From: Escallonia rubra
Lineage: Eukaryota; Streptophyta; Magnoliopsida; Escalloniales; Escalloniaceae
DNA length: 64,000 nt
Reading direction: 5' to 3'
Assembly (NCBI GenBank): GCA_033065855.1
Contig: JAVXUO010001451.1
Coordinates: 1-64,000, forward strand
The position numbers and the translations under genes were made by a program. How positions within the stretch are numbered: position 1 is the first letter of the stretch; every line of letters starts with the position of its first letter. This document shows, in pieces, positions 1-12,200 of the stretch. A model generated the notes under the pieces. It did no database searches and was not told the origin of the DNA. It was given only the letters and a program-made list of their open reading frames with translations.

Positions 1-825
1 GCAAGGTTGGTTGCGAAAGGCTATAACCAACGGCATGGCGTTGACTATGATGAGGTATTTGCACCCGTTGCCCGTTTAGATACTATTAGATTAATAATTT
101 CTTTGGCGGCACAAAATGGTTGGAAAATCCATCAAATGGATGTCAAATCGGCATTCTTAAATGGCTTTCTTGAAGAGGAGGTGTACGTTGAGCAACCCAT
201 GGGCTTTGTCATGAAAGGGCAAGAAGAAAAAGTTCTTAAGTTGAAGAAAGCATTATACGGGTTAAAGCAAGCACCGAGAGCTTGGAATAGTAGACTTGAC
301 AAGTATTTCCAAGCAAAAGACTTCTCCAAGTGTCCTCACGAGCATGCTCTTTACGCAAAAGTGAATGGTGATGGAGATATGTTACTTGTTTGCTTGTATG
401 TAGATGACCTGATTTTTACAGGGAATAACCCAAGCATGTTTAAGGAGTTCAAGAATGCAATGGCTCAAGAGTTTGAGATGACGGACATTGGCCTTATGTC
501 CTACTACCTTGGCATTGAAGTGAAGCAACGAGATAATGGCATTTTTATTTCCCAAGAAGGGTATGCAAAAGAAATTCTGAAGAAGTTCAAGATGGATGAT
601 GCCAATCCCGTGAGTACCCCCGTGGAGTGTGGAGTCAAGTTGTCAAAGAAAGATGTTGGAGAGAAGGTAGACCCAACTTTTTTTAAGAGCCTAGTCGGAA
701 GCTTGAGGTACTTGACATGTACAAGACCGGACATTTTGTTTGGAGTTGGGCTTATCAGTCGCTACATGGAAGCTCCTACCGTGACTCATATGAAAGCGGC
801 TAAGAGAATTCTTTATTACATTAAT
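1..825 (+). pseudogene. Ty1/copia reverse transcriptase fragment, truncated at both ends
   Basis: The reading frame is open from the window edge and matches the copia polymerase. It shows the [15 protein letters not shown] block, the [19 protein letters not shown] block with the first RT aspartate, [11 protein letters not shown], and the catalytic YVDD motif ([13 protein letters not shown]). It ends near AAKRILYYI, where intact elements continue into RNase H. AT-rich unrelated sequence follows. No LTR, integrase or RNase H is seen downstream, so the 3' half is lost; the 5' part lies outside the window. The frame has no stop within the RT core, so the piece is either fairly young or only recently truncated. 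Confidence 0.9.
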
Positions 826-1029
826 ATGATATTATTGATAACTAATTTATTTTTCTTGTCAAAATCATAAATATACATTCATAATTTTTTTTTCTAAAAT
901 TATTACAATGTAATAATAGAATATGTACGTAATTCGATATCTTGTACCGAACTTATAAACAATAATTTTTTTTTTCTTTTCTAAACACAAATAAACAATT
1001 ATAATTGATGTTCCTTCTCTTCTCTTCCC
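826..1029. other. AT-rich sequence without recognised gene
   Basis: AT-rich DNA follows the RT truncation point. The short open frames here show no family motif, and I see no LTR terminus. Confidence 0.5.
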
Positions 1030-1834
1030 TCGTATCTAAACTCACAAACAGGCTACTAGTGACGCCCAGATCTTCCATGTGAAGAGGAGAGAGACGGAGA
1101 ACAGCCGCGGCAGCCACGATTGACCACCGGCGACCACTCGCGACCACCGGCGACGTCGACCGTCCTCACCTCTGGCAGGTCTGTGAAGAGAGGAGAGACT
1201 GAGAGAGTCTTCCACCAGCGGCAACCACCCGCGACCACCGGAAAGGTAAGTCTTCACTCTTCTGTCTTCCTACTCTGTATTATGTCTTTAGACTGTGACC
1301 TGGAGACTATGATCTCGCTTCGATGGTTACTGCCTACTGGTAGTTTGGATCTTCTGTCTTCTGGGGCATGGCGATGAAATCAACGAAGTCGGTCTTGGTG
1401 TGTAAAATTAGATTAAGGTATCCAGCAAATAGTGAAGCCAGCCACAGATGTAAAGCTGGTGAGTGAAGAGGCTATTCAGATGTCCCCATTCATCAGTTTA
1501 CTAATTGTTAAGCCATAATTACTTTGCTTGAGTAGTGGTCAGACTATAGACACCTCTATTGTAAATCAAGTGATTATAAGTTACACTGGTAAAAGACGTA
1601 AGGAGTGTATGTACTAAGAAAGAGTCTAGTATCAACATCACGTGAAGGGTATGACCTCTAGCGAATTGCCATGTGACTACTACTTGAACATTTCTTACTT
1701 GATGAAATATTTTGTTTTTCATTTGTCGTATTCACCCTGCACCCCGTATCCTAAAATTTTCAAAAATACTGTATGCGTGTATCTGGGCGCGTATCGTATC
1801 CGCACCTACACCTGTGTCCGCGCTTCTTCTCAAT
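1030..1834. mobile_element. Degraded relative of the hAT element at 2638-3647, left end missing
   Basis: Two blocks match the intact neighbour. Around 1090-1290 there is the same CCGCGACCACC-type repeat tract followed by a splice-donor-like GGTAAGTCTTC and a TCTTCTGTCTTCC stretch, the counterpart of about 2850-3165. At 1736-1834 there is the same subterminal sequence, with CCTAAAATTTTCAAAAATAC and a GCGCTTCTT terminus, matching 3550-3647. The matching left terminus (CTATGAAGCACGGGT) is absent, so this is a truncated or rearranged copy. Whatever spans about 1300-1730 shows no transposase motif. Confidence 0.55.
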
Positions 1835-2629
1835 CATTAGGGTTGTGCTTGAGGGTTAGCAGTGTGCAACTGTGAAGTAACAGGCGGCATGGCGGTTCAA
1901 TTGAGAACTCTCTCAATGAGTGTCAAGAAAGATAGCTTTGCAACGCAGAAGGTCCGTAAGCATCTCTTGTTATGGCGGTATTTATAGTTTGTCGGTGTGA
2001 CTACTCTCGCCGGCAAAGCAGGGGTTTTTGGAAGAGCAGGATCGTCTGTTGGAAGGAAAATGTCAGTTGAAGGGGAGCTTGTAGCTGCTTGTGTAGGGGG
2101 ATTTGTTAGGGGTAATGTGTGGTGATAACTATTCCACAATAGAAAGAATAAGAATTCTTCGAAGTGTTATTACAACACTGATGACCCGAGACCTATTGGT
2201 TTAAGCTTTTAGGCAAGGTTGGACTCTAAGGTAAGTATAAACTTTTTGGCCTGGTCTCTTTAGCTCCCTAGCACAACCAAAAGTCTATCCTATGGCCACC
2301 ACCAAAACATACATGCATGGAGTTATTATAAGGTGATACTACACTTTCTTTTAAGGAAACGGGCATTGGTCTAAACGAGCCTAAGTTTATAAATATATGC
2401 GCCATGTGCATAATTTAGATAAAAATAACTCGTACTGTAATGAAGATTCAAAGTAGCACAAGCAAAATATCATCAAATGATCAAGCACGTATAGTTCAAC
2501 ACTAAAGAGAAAATAAACGTGCTAAATTCTAATAAAATGATGATAAAAAACTCACAATTAAAATGATTTACACAGACTGCATCGTTGAATTCTTACACTT
2601 TCATGTCTACAACTCAATTCATCCGATAA
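1835..2629. other. Intergenic, no gene recognised
   Basis: About 0.8 kb with only short frames and no recognisable protein motif, tRNA or TIR. It separates the degraded and the intact hAT copies. Confidence 0.5.
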
Positions 2630-2637
2630 CTATTATT

Positions 2638-3647
2638 CTATGAAGCACGGGTGCTTCAAAAGGGGAGGAGTATCGGGGTCGGGTGCGCATCGGACACGGG
2701 TGCGTGTCAGGTGCGCACCCAGTATTTTCCATTTATTTTTTCATTTTCCGAAATTCGGGTGCGGCTCGGGTGCGGCTCCGACACTTCGGGGGCTGAAACA
2801 TAAAACAACTTAACTAACCAAATTAGGGCACTCGACTCAGAGAGAAAGAGAGATCGCAGCAGCCGCGACCTCCCTCGACACCGGCGATCTCCCTCGACGT
2901 CGGCGACCTCCCTCGACACCGGCGACGTCCCGCGACACCCATCGAACAGCCGCGACCACCCACGACCTCACCGAACAGCCGCGACCACCCACGACCTCAC
3001 CATCGAACAGCCGCGACCACCCACGACCTCACCACCGAACAGCCGCGACCACCAAAAAGCATCGGGGACCTCCGGCGACCATCGGGGGCCTCCGGCGACC
3101 ACCCTTCTCACCTCCGGCAGCATTGCTTCGAAGGTATGTCTCTGACTTCCTTCTGTCTTCGTTTCCGTCAATTTTTTTTTATTTTGGTTTCTTGCTGAGT
3201 CTCGAACGTGGATTGTTTGGTGGTTTTAAGTAATTATAGTTTCACTTCTCACATGTTTTTTGATTTTGCTGTGACTGTTTTTTTTTATTGTGACATTTTT
3301 TTGTGTGTTAAAGCTTTAAAGGCTTAAATTAAAGCCAAATATGTCAAGTTTTTTTATATTGTGACTTCCTTATGTATTTGATGGTATTGTACTACCTTTG
3401 AATGGTTAAGTTAAATTGCATCATGTCTTTTTATGCACTTTATTAAGATACAACTTGTTTGGAAATTAAATGCTAGGTGTACATAGTAAAAAAAATTATA
3501 TATATATATATCATATATATATAAAAAATATATATAATATTTGCCGTATCCCCGCCGCACCCGTATCCTAAAATTTTCAAAAATGCCGTATCCGCGTATC
3601 CGCACCCGTGTCGGATCCGCACCCGCACCCGTACCCGTGCTTCTTAG
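2638..3647. mobile_element. Non-autonomous hAT element, 1010 bp, with perfect 8-bp target duplication
   Basis: The ends form terminal inverted repeats: CTATGAAGCACGGGT on the left, and CTAAGAAGCACGGGT when the right end is read on the minus strand. Identical 8-bp copies of CTATTATT flank it at 2630-2637 and 3648-3655. An 8-bp duplication is the hAT hallmark. Both ends are rich in copies of GGGTGCGG/CGGGTACGGGT, the kind of subterminal repeats that hAT transposases bind. Inside, 2860-3110 is a degenerate tandem array built on CCGCGACCACCCACGACCTC, and about 3490-3540 is (AT)-rich. No transposase-like frame exists, so it must be moved in trans. Confidence 0.85.
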
Positions 3648-3655
3648 CTATTATT

Positions 3656-4385
3656 AAAGTCGTCTAATAATAATATAAAACAAAACCAACATTAATTTCA
3701 TGAAAAAGAAAACTTTTAGCATTCCTAAATTTCTAGTAATAGACATGACATCTAGTTCCAATGATACTGACTACTATCCCAAAAGAATCACAAACATTAT
3801 TACCACTGTACATGATAAAAGAGTTGACTTTGAGAACAATGAAAGTTACATCTCGCTGAATTTTAAAACACAAAACACAAGAAAAAAAATACTGACAGAA
3901 AATAGCGGAGTAGGAATTTTCAAAATAAATAACATGGAGAGTAGGAATTTTCAAGATAATCGTAAATGCAATTCTTGACTGTTCAAAGCTTCACCTGTCT
4001 TTGCATACTTTAATTATCTAATAATTCTGCTATTGTGGTAAGCAAAGGAATAACAGATCTAGTTGCCTTCATTTCATTACTATGCAAGATTTTTTTCTTC
4101 TTTTTCATTCCATATTTTGCTTGATCCGTGTTTTTATTTTTACATGGTTGTCTACGTTTCTTTTCACCCTCTGCAATTCTACTTCTGATTTGTCTTTCAC
4201 ATATCTAAACTACAGGCATATGTTGAGTTGTAGTCTATTAGTGTACGGTTCTTGTTTTCCAATTGGTCAAGAGTCCTTTGAGCAGCTGAATGAATCTTGT
4301 CATGCCAAGGATTTTATGAGAAATTTGTTGTCTGAATCTTTTATTCATTGACTGGACATCTGCCATGCAGTAGTTAGGATTCATC
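3656..4385. other. Intergenic region upstream of MED22
   Basis: AT-rich. A short open frame at 3700-3978 has no recognisable motif. The last few hundred bases are the likely promoter and 5' UTR of MED22; I cannot place the transcription start. Confidence 0.5.
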
Positions 4386-7300
4386 ATGAACAAAGGAGGA
4401 GGAGTTGGTCTGGGAAGTAGTGGTGGGGGTGGGCCCACTGCTGGAGCAGCAGCTGCTGCGGCTCAAAAGCAGAAGACATTACAGCAGAGAGTTGACACTG
4501 ACATCGGGAATATTGTCGACAATTTCAGTTTCGTTGTTAATGTCGCACGGGTAGTCTCTCTCTCTCTCTCTCAATCACTTAATATGCACCAGATACGTGA
4601 GCTTTTGGTCAGGGGACATAATTCGCATACCAAGCATTAGGGCATGGCTTACACATCCACAATAATGAATCGCACTCTGCCTTGATTATATTATCGTGTT
4701 GGATGGATCAACATAACGGATTATGTGCTACTTTTGTGCATATCACAGTATATTAGTAAAGTAGGATGCAAATTCGTAGGGCAAAGTGGTATGAGGAGAC
4801 ACCTTAGGTCAGTCTTACACCAAACCTGTATTACACTTATTCCCGAGCTGCACTTTGTAACTCTTCAAAGAGATATTCTCCTGATCCGGACGGTGCTTTT
4901 CCAAGCAACGTAGAGCTTGGGCATTAATTAGAAGCTTCTTTTAAGATAGCAGATTTAGACTTCCATAGTGAGATCACTATCAAGCTCTTTCTTTCTGGAC
5001 TCTTCTCTTCACCCTTAAGCAATAAGAAGAAAATGTATCGACACTTAATAATGCATCAAAAAGAGCTGATAGCAAACCATCTGAAGTATTATCCATTTTG
5101 CAGGTCAATGATCCACCTGTTAGAAATTCACAAGAAGCTTTCATGATGGAGATGCGTGCAGCCAGAATGGTAAGAGGCTGTCACCTTCTACTTGTTTCAT
5201 CTTTGGGAGAAACAAATATAGCAACATTGACGTAGAAAACAGATATATTCAGCATAGCTCTTTAAATCCATTTTCTATTTTGTTATGACTATTTTTTTTA
5301 GAGTTATGGTCTATCCAGAAGAGTGCATCATGAAATAAGTGTCGTATGACTAGTCAACTAATGGTAAAGACAATGTGCAAGTCCAATTGAGCATATATCG
5401 CATGGTCGTGGACCATTTTGCCTCTACTTCTATCATTGTAGCCTATCCTAATCCAATGGTTCTAGATGGTCGAGACCATTGGTCTGAGACCATAAAATAT
5501 TTGCTATGGGACGACTTGAATCTAGTCTTTCGAGCTGCTATCTTATTTTAGAGTAAATTAAAATTATAAACAGGAAAAACAAGAAAACCCTAAAAATAAC
5601 TCTAGATTACCAATTAAGCTAATCTAGTCTGCATAACCCTAGATCCAGATTCGAAGACTACTTTGTATGACAAGAAGGTGTTAGGCACCTCATCATACTC
5701 GAAATAGATCTCTGTTTGTTTTTTATCTTGCTTTGTTGATTCTTGTTAAAAAAATTAGAATAAACCTGAATTTTAGCCAATTATCTGATTTGAAGTGAAC
5801 TCTTTGTTCCGGCCTTTGGGAAGATGACCTAAACTCTAGTGTGTGGTATATGAAAATAGTCTCATAACTGAATTTGAAGATTTGAGTGCTAGAATAATAC
5901 TGGGTCTATTCTGTTGACCAGGATTTGATTGCAGGGAAGGGATTCATTATAACTAAAGAAGTGAAAGAAAGAGCTTTACCTTTCGATAGGGATTGCTGGT
6001 TGTTGGTTTTGTTATCAAGTGATTAAGCGTGTGAGTATGTGTACAGTGGAGGGGATCACAATAACTAAAACCTAATATAAAGCCTTGCAGAATATCAGCA
6101 GCCTTTGGGGATTTTTTTCTGTGTGTTTAGGGAGAGCCTTGGGACTGTTTATGTACATGTCTGGTTTTCTGGGGATGCAGAAAGTTGCACAAAGAAATTA
6201 GTACACAACCCTAGCCGTTACCAGAGAAAATTTAAAAGACTAAGATACTCCTCAACTGGTTGGACCGCCAAGGTGTACCGGCCGATACAAATGTGTACCC
6301 ACGAGTGTAGATTCCCTTATGAATTTACTCTAGAGCCCTTATTCTAGCAGAAAAGCTAACCCGCCAATGCATGTGGATAAAAACAGACCAGAACCCGATG
6401 TAAGGTAAACCAAATACACAAGATTCTGTCCTATTTTAAGCCCAACACAAATAGATTAAATTTGTAAAACTTAAATCTTTAAGGGATTGTTTGATAAAAC
6501 TGAAATTTAAGTGCTGAACTGAAATTTAAGCACTGAATTTGTAAAACTGAAAACTTTAAGCGACTAAATTTTTACTGAAAAATAAGTTAACATGTTTGGT
6601 AAACCAAAAGCAGATGTCTGAAAATTGTTTATTTACAAATTTATCCATTTTACCAAAATTATGCATTTGTTTATGTACTTTATAACTTTTTTTGGGGGGG
6701 TTAAAATCATGTTGGTGGTGGTGGTGGCAGTGACGATGGAGTGGCGGCGGTGGCGGCAACGACAAAAAAGGTGTCAATGGTGGTGGTAATGGAGCGTGAA
6801 GATGTGGTGATGATAGCGATAGGCGGTGACATGGCGGTCAGTGGTTGTAGTTTGGTGGATCTTTAGATGATTTTGGCGGAAATGGATGTGGTGACAACGA
6901 CGGTATGGTGGAGGTGACGATGTCCTTGTGGTGGTATTGGCGGTGGTAGTGGTTAGGTCGTGGTAATTGTGATGGTGGTAACAAAAGAAAATAATAGTAG
7001 TGGTGGTGGTTGTAGTGTGGTGGAGGCAGTGTTGCCAGCAAATTAATTGAAGCGGCATCGTGTTGGTAGTTATTTTTTTTATGTAAAAATATGTTAAATA
7101 ACTTTTAACCATCTCACTTAGAATTAAGTGATCAGTATTCTGACTTACTTAATACTAATCTAAAATATGGAGTATCCATATTATTTTTAGCAAAATCGCA
7201 AAAAAGTCGGGACACATTTCGAGGAGGTTGTGTAAACTGACAGAATGCTGCGATCTCCTACATGTGTTGATCTATCATATATGGTCTGACATTCGTCTGT

Positions 7301-7648
7301 TTTCATGTATCAAAATGTATATAAATCCTAGAGTTTAGACACAGTTTTGCTTAATTTGATTTTGTTTCTAATTGCCTCACTTACGTCCCTCTATATTTCC
7401 GTGGATGACAGGTTCAAGCAGCAGACTCATTGCTTAAGTTGGTTTCAGAGTTGAAGCAGACGTCTATATTTTCGGGGTTTGCATCCCTCCATGACCATGT
7501 AGAGCAGAGAGCCAACGAATTAAACCATCAGGCAGAAAAGACAGATAGCATGTTGTCTAGGATTGGGGAGGAGGCAGCTGCTAGCCTTAAAGAGCTTGAA
7601 TCACATTATTATTCTTCTGCACTGAGAAGCCAACCCCCACAGCTTTGA
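4386..7648 (+). CDS. MED22: Mediator complex subunit 22 (MED22), three exons
   Basis: Exons are 4386-4550, 5104-5169 and 7412-7648, giving 155 residues. Both introns obey GT-AG and are phase 0 (CGG|gtagtc...ttgcag|GTC; ATG|gtaaga...gacag|GTT). The product starts [16 protein letters not shown] with an Ala run, then has the family signature [20 protein letters not shown], then [37 protein letters not shown] and the C-terminal [14 protein letters not shown]22 is a small helical head-module subunit of Mediator that bridges activators to RNA polymerase II in the nucleus. Length and domain order match plant MED22, and no stop or frameshift is visible, so it is probably functional. Exon 2 is only 22 codons. 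Intron 2 is 2.2 kb and carries a GGT-rich repeat tract. A CT microsatellite follows the exon 1 donor. Confidence 0.92.
6480..7130. repeat. GGT-rich repeat block in MED22 intron 2, possibly a MITE-like insertion
   Basis: The left part (6481-6600) has GGGATTGTTTGATAAAACTG followed by repeats of AAGTGCTGAA-type sequence, which resembles termini of plant MITEs. The middle (6700-7030) is dominated by GGT/GTG trinucleotide repeats, which is why long artificial His/Pro-rich frames appear on the minus strand. I could not find a clean matching right terminus or target duplication, so the transposon call is weak. Confidence 0.4.
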
Positions 7649-8299
7649 TGTTCTAGGTCCCAAGAACAAGCAGGTTCATACATGAAGGTGATATCCGTGG
7701 TGTTGCTCTTCACAAAATGTTGTGGCTTGGAAGCATTTACCGTCCGATTAATCTGTCAATTGACACAAATGGAGATGGTAGTGTTTAGTTTGGGAAAATT
7801 CAGATGGGCAATTATCCATTTTTGTTAGAACCGACAATGCTGTTAGTATTCATTTGATCAACGGACACAAGTGCAGTTACACTCTACTTGCAAACCGTAG
7901 CAGAGACGAGCAATCAGCCTTAGAAGGATTTGGGAATCCGCGAGTACTGAAACTCGTAACTTGGGGAATCCGTGAGTACCGAAACTCTTAACATCATCCA
8001 TGCTCATAATGATGCATCCTGCATTTCCGAGAAGCAGCCCCACCAAATCACCATGTTTTAGAGAATGTTTTCCCCTATCCGATCACCATCGCCCTCCACC
8101 CTAATCTCTTCCGGAGGCAAGAGCACCAGTCATACTCACTATGATCTACAATAGTCCTTCATCGGGTGGTTCAACGAAGGTAAAGACTCGTAGGAGTGTC
8201 TTGATATCAGAATCTTACTAGAGCAAGCTCTTGCCGGTAGTGTGAAAGGAGGAACCGGTAAGCCTACCACAAAAGTCTATTAGCTAAATAGATCAAAAT
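7649..8299. other. MED22 3' region and intergenic DNA
   Basis: The first part is the probable 3' UTR. A short direct repeat lies at about 7929-7991 (GGGAATCCG[CT]GAGTAC, twice). No gene is recognised. Confidence 0.5.
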
Positions 8300-11200
8300 G
8301 GATATTGACTGCGTTGAAAAGTAGTAATAACTTGATATGTTTTAAGTCACACATTACTTATTAAGTTAATGAATTAGTATTAGTCGTGTGGTAATGATGT
8401 ATTAATAATGTGTTTGTGATGCGTATGCTACAAACGCATTACAAGTAAGGTGTAATATTGTAATATTAGGAATTACTTTTAGACACCATATAAAACCATG
8501 CACTCCAACCATTTCGGATCAAGTGGAATAAAAGTACTCTCTTGAATTGAAATGCTCTGCATTACCTCCTCATATTTGTAAATGTGAGTTTGTGAATGTG
8601 AGTTTGAGTGGCCCTCCGTTTTCAACAAAGTGGTTTCAGAGTGAGTAAGAGGGAGGTTAGTCATGCTAGAGAGAGAGAGAGAGAATGCTGGCCAACAATA
8701 TGCTTTCATTTCAAATCTCGCGATTTTCTAAAAGCAACTATGAAAATTGATGTATCCTTCAATATAAATTCCAAAAAAAAGCACGGTCCGATCACTTTCA
8801 ATGACTAAGAAAGAGGAAGCCCTTTTTTCCACATGAAAGATATTATTGAACTGCAAGATGCGTGGTGTAGGTCGTAGACAAGGCTTTGTGGAGCTTAAAT
8901 TGAAATGACACTGCACCCAAAGGAGGCCTTACAAAGCACTATAAAGAAAGATCGAAAGGCTCGTGCAATCATCCCTCAACGCTTGGATGATGTGACGTTG
9001 CAAAAGAATGCTAGCGCAATTACTTCCAAGAAAGCTTGAGAGATTCTCCAAACTTCTCATGGCGGATTGGAGAAAGTAAAGAAGGTTCGTCTCCAAACGT
9101 TAAGAGGCTATGCACATGATGAACCCAAATTAGTTCCGAATTACTTATCAAGACTTTCGACTATTGTTTATGGTGACAATTTGCATAAAGCTCGAGTGAT
9201 AGAGAAAAAGTCTTCCATTCACTAGGTTCAAATGCGACTATATTGTTGTAGCCATTGAATAGTCTATAGATGTAGACTTCATGACCGTGGATTAACTAAT
9301 GGAATCATTACAAGCACGTGAGAAGGAAGAGCCTTTGGAGCTCCGAAGAAAGCTTTCTTGGAAGGGAAAATAGAGAGAGGCAGAAGAAGGCCAAAAGGGT
9401 CAAAGACGTGAACATGGTTGCGGTTATCGCGGTTGTGGCCAAGGAAAAGGAAGAGAAGAATGAGGCAATTATGCTCCCACAATAAAGTAGGAAAAGGCCA
9501 AAACTCAGAGCAAGTAAGAGGTCATGAAAGAGGAAATTATTCTGAAATGAGGTATGGCAAATATAAGTTTTGTCTTACAATTGTTACGACTATGGTGATT
9601 ATTCTTCTCAATTTGGATATGATCCTAATGATATTGAAGAAAAAGCCAATTATGTTTTTTTTATTTTTTTGGATAAAAATGGAGAATTGCATATATTTAA
9701 AGCTCATTTTTTTAGCAGTATACATAATTGTTTGATAATCATGGCAAGCCATGAGATTACAAAATACGATATATAATCAGAAAGCATAATAGTAATACCA
9801 TCCATCCAGACTATACGTCCGCAAGATGCATCACAAAAGCATATTGCGATGAGGAGAGCATGGATCGCATAGTAACAAAAAATCATCCTACCAGTCCTGG
9901 TAAACATCGATGCGGGCTCTGCATGCAAAAGTTGCGAGCTCTTGAGTCTCCTTCAGTTGCTGCTTGGTGGCCCTATGTTGAAAGTAGAGTTAATGACAAA
10001 AATAAAGAAATTGAGCCTACTTTACTCTTGGGATACAAGAGGCAAGAAAGTGGCAAGAAGTATTTGCGTTATCTAGACACCGGTGCTAGCAACTGCATGT
10101 ACCGAAGCAAGAGTGTTTGTGAAGATTGATGAAACGGTGAATGACAAAGTCACTTTTGGCGATTTATCTCAAATTTTATTGAAAGGGAAAGGTAATATTT
10201 TAATTCGACTGAAAGCTAGTGAGCGCCATTTAATTTTCGGTGTGTACTATGTGTCTCATTGAACATGTTTCATGGGACAACTCTTAAAGAAGGACTATGA
10301 AATTGTTATGAAAAATCATAGTATTTTCATGCAAGACCCATTTGGTTCCTAATGTTCCTAGGACAAGAAACTGGTTATTTTTGCTAAATACTCAGTTGAT
10401 GTTGCTAAATTTGAAGAATTGTGTTAGAAATTCATCTTGACTTTAAGGCGTGGGCACTTGTATTCTTGAGGACTAATTTGTTGTCTCGAGAGGAGGTGGA
10501 AAGAGGTTGCATAACATTAACCACTCGAATTAACTTTGTGAGCGATGTATTTACAGCAAGTAATTTTGGAAAAGTTTTCCAAAGGAAGCCAATTCAAGAG
10601 CCACAAAGCCGCCTTCAACTTCTTCACTCGAGTGTTTGCGGGTCAATCAATCCGCCTTCACTTGGTAAGAACAAATATTTTTCTTTTGTTCATTGATGAT
10701 TTTAACAGCAAGACCGGGCATATTGTCTCAAAGAAAAATCAGAGTTGTTTGATGTTTCCGAAAAAATTTAAGGCTCTTGTTCAAATAGAAAATGGGTATG
10801 ATATCAAGGCTATAAGGTCGGCTAGAAGAGATGAATTTACATCCAATGCTTTTATTGTTAGGAAAATGAAATTTACCATCCTTTAACAATTTTAAAGTCT
10901 CCACGACAGAATGACATCACCGAGAGGAAGAGTAGACTATTCTCAACTCAGCCTGCAGTATATTGAAGACCAAAAGATTGCCCAAAGAGTTGTCGTAGAA
11001 GCCTTTGATTATGCACTTGTTGAACCACTGTCCCACTAGAAGCGTCCCAGGTGAAACATTACAAGAAGCATGGCATGAAAGGAAGCTCGTTGTCTCTCAT
11101 TTGCAGGTTTTTCGTAGCATTGCTTATAGCATGTACCAGAAGAGAAGCGGTCCAAGCTTGATGACAAAATTGAGAAGTATGTTTTCATCGGCTATCATTC

Positions 11201-12200
11201 GAGATCCAAAGGCAACAAGTTCTATGACCTAAGCAATGGCAAGATCATTGTTAATAAAGATGTTATATTTGATCCAAAAAAAGTGCATGAGAATGTAAAA
11301 CTTCACAAGAAGGTCATAATATTTTCCTATTGTTGAAAGGGAGGAGCAAGAAGACGAAGGCACGAAAATGGTCATTTCTCATCCGTCATCTCCTCAAGTA
11401 TTCACAAAAAACAAGCTTTAACCACTTCATGTGAAAGTCCACTACGTTGAACAAGGTTCCTCTGAGACATATGCAAGGAAACGGAAGAGTTAACTCAAAA
11501 AATTGGTGGTTTCACTCATTTTTTGTCTTTTTGATGATAGTGAACATTTAACCTCTGAGAAAGTGGCTAAAGAAAAGAAATAAAAAAAAATGAAGAAATT
11601 CAAGCAATAACATATAAGAGTAGAACCGAGTTTTTGGAGATTTAGATGATTGAAAGAGTACAACCGAGTTTTTGGAGAAAGAACATTTACATGGAGTTCA
11701 TAAAAGTAACATATTGCGACATTTTCTACTTGTGAAGCTGAATATGTTGTCGGCTCATCATGTGTTTATCGAGCTATTACGCTTAGGTACTTGTGGGAAG
11801 AGTTTCAGTTGCCATAATAAGTCAACCGAGATTTTCATTGACAACAAATCCGAAATAGCTCTAGCCAAAAATCCGGGGTTCCATAATCGAAGGAGACATA
11901 TTCAATACTAGATTTCACTACATTCGGTAGTGCATTAAAAAAGAGAAGGCCAAGTACGTAAAGTCACAAGATCAGGTTACTGATATTTTTACTAAGTCCC
12001 TCAAAGTTGAGACATTTTGCAAATTGAGAAGTTTGTTTGAAATCAAAGATCAAGTTTAAGGAGATTAAAAAAATAATAAACTTCGTCATTTTTTTTGGTT
12101 CCATGTGCTAATTAAGTTAATGTACACGTGACATGTTAGTGGTCACATGTTAGTAACGTGTTAGTGGTGCGTATGCTACAAATTACACTACTAGCGTGTT
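8300..12200 (+). mobile_element. Decayed, internally deleted Ty1/copia retrotransposon
   Basis: Regions around 8340-8450 and 12090-12190 resemble each other (TTAAGTTAATG and GTGCGTATGCTACAAA or GATGCGTATGCTACAAAC), consistent with worn LTRs. Then come a degenerate tRNA-iMet primer site (8631-8642), a gag-like stretch (about 8900-9400), integrase-like coding around 10550-11230 (FIDDFNSKTGHI, NHCPTRSVPGETLQEAW) and an RNase H end (about 11700-12060: CEAEYV, IFIDNKSEIALAKNPGFHNR). Frames are broken by many stops. Reverse transcriptase is essentially missing between about 11300 and 11650, so the element is both mutated and deleted. Exact LTR borders cannot be set by eye. Confidence 0.7.
8631..8642 (+). 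other. Degenerate tRNA-iMet primer-binding site of the copia element
   Basis: TGGTTTCAGAGT differs at two positions from the common plant primer site TGGTATCAGAGC and lies just after the putative 5' LTR and before gag-like sequence. Confidence 0.55.

Noticed and set aside
2860..3110. CCGCGACCACC tandem array considered as a coding repeat protein
   Set aside because: It lies inside a non-autonomous hAT element and has no long frame on either strand.
6774..7112. 112-residue His/Thr-rich minus-strand frame
   Set aside because: Low-complexity GGT repeats in the MED22 intron; no start context or motif.
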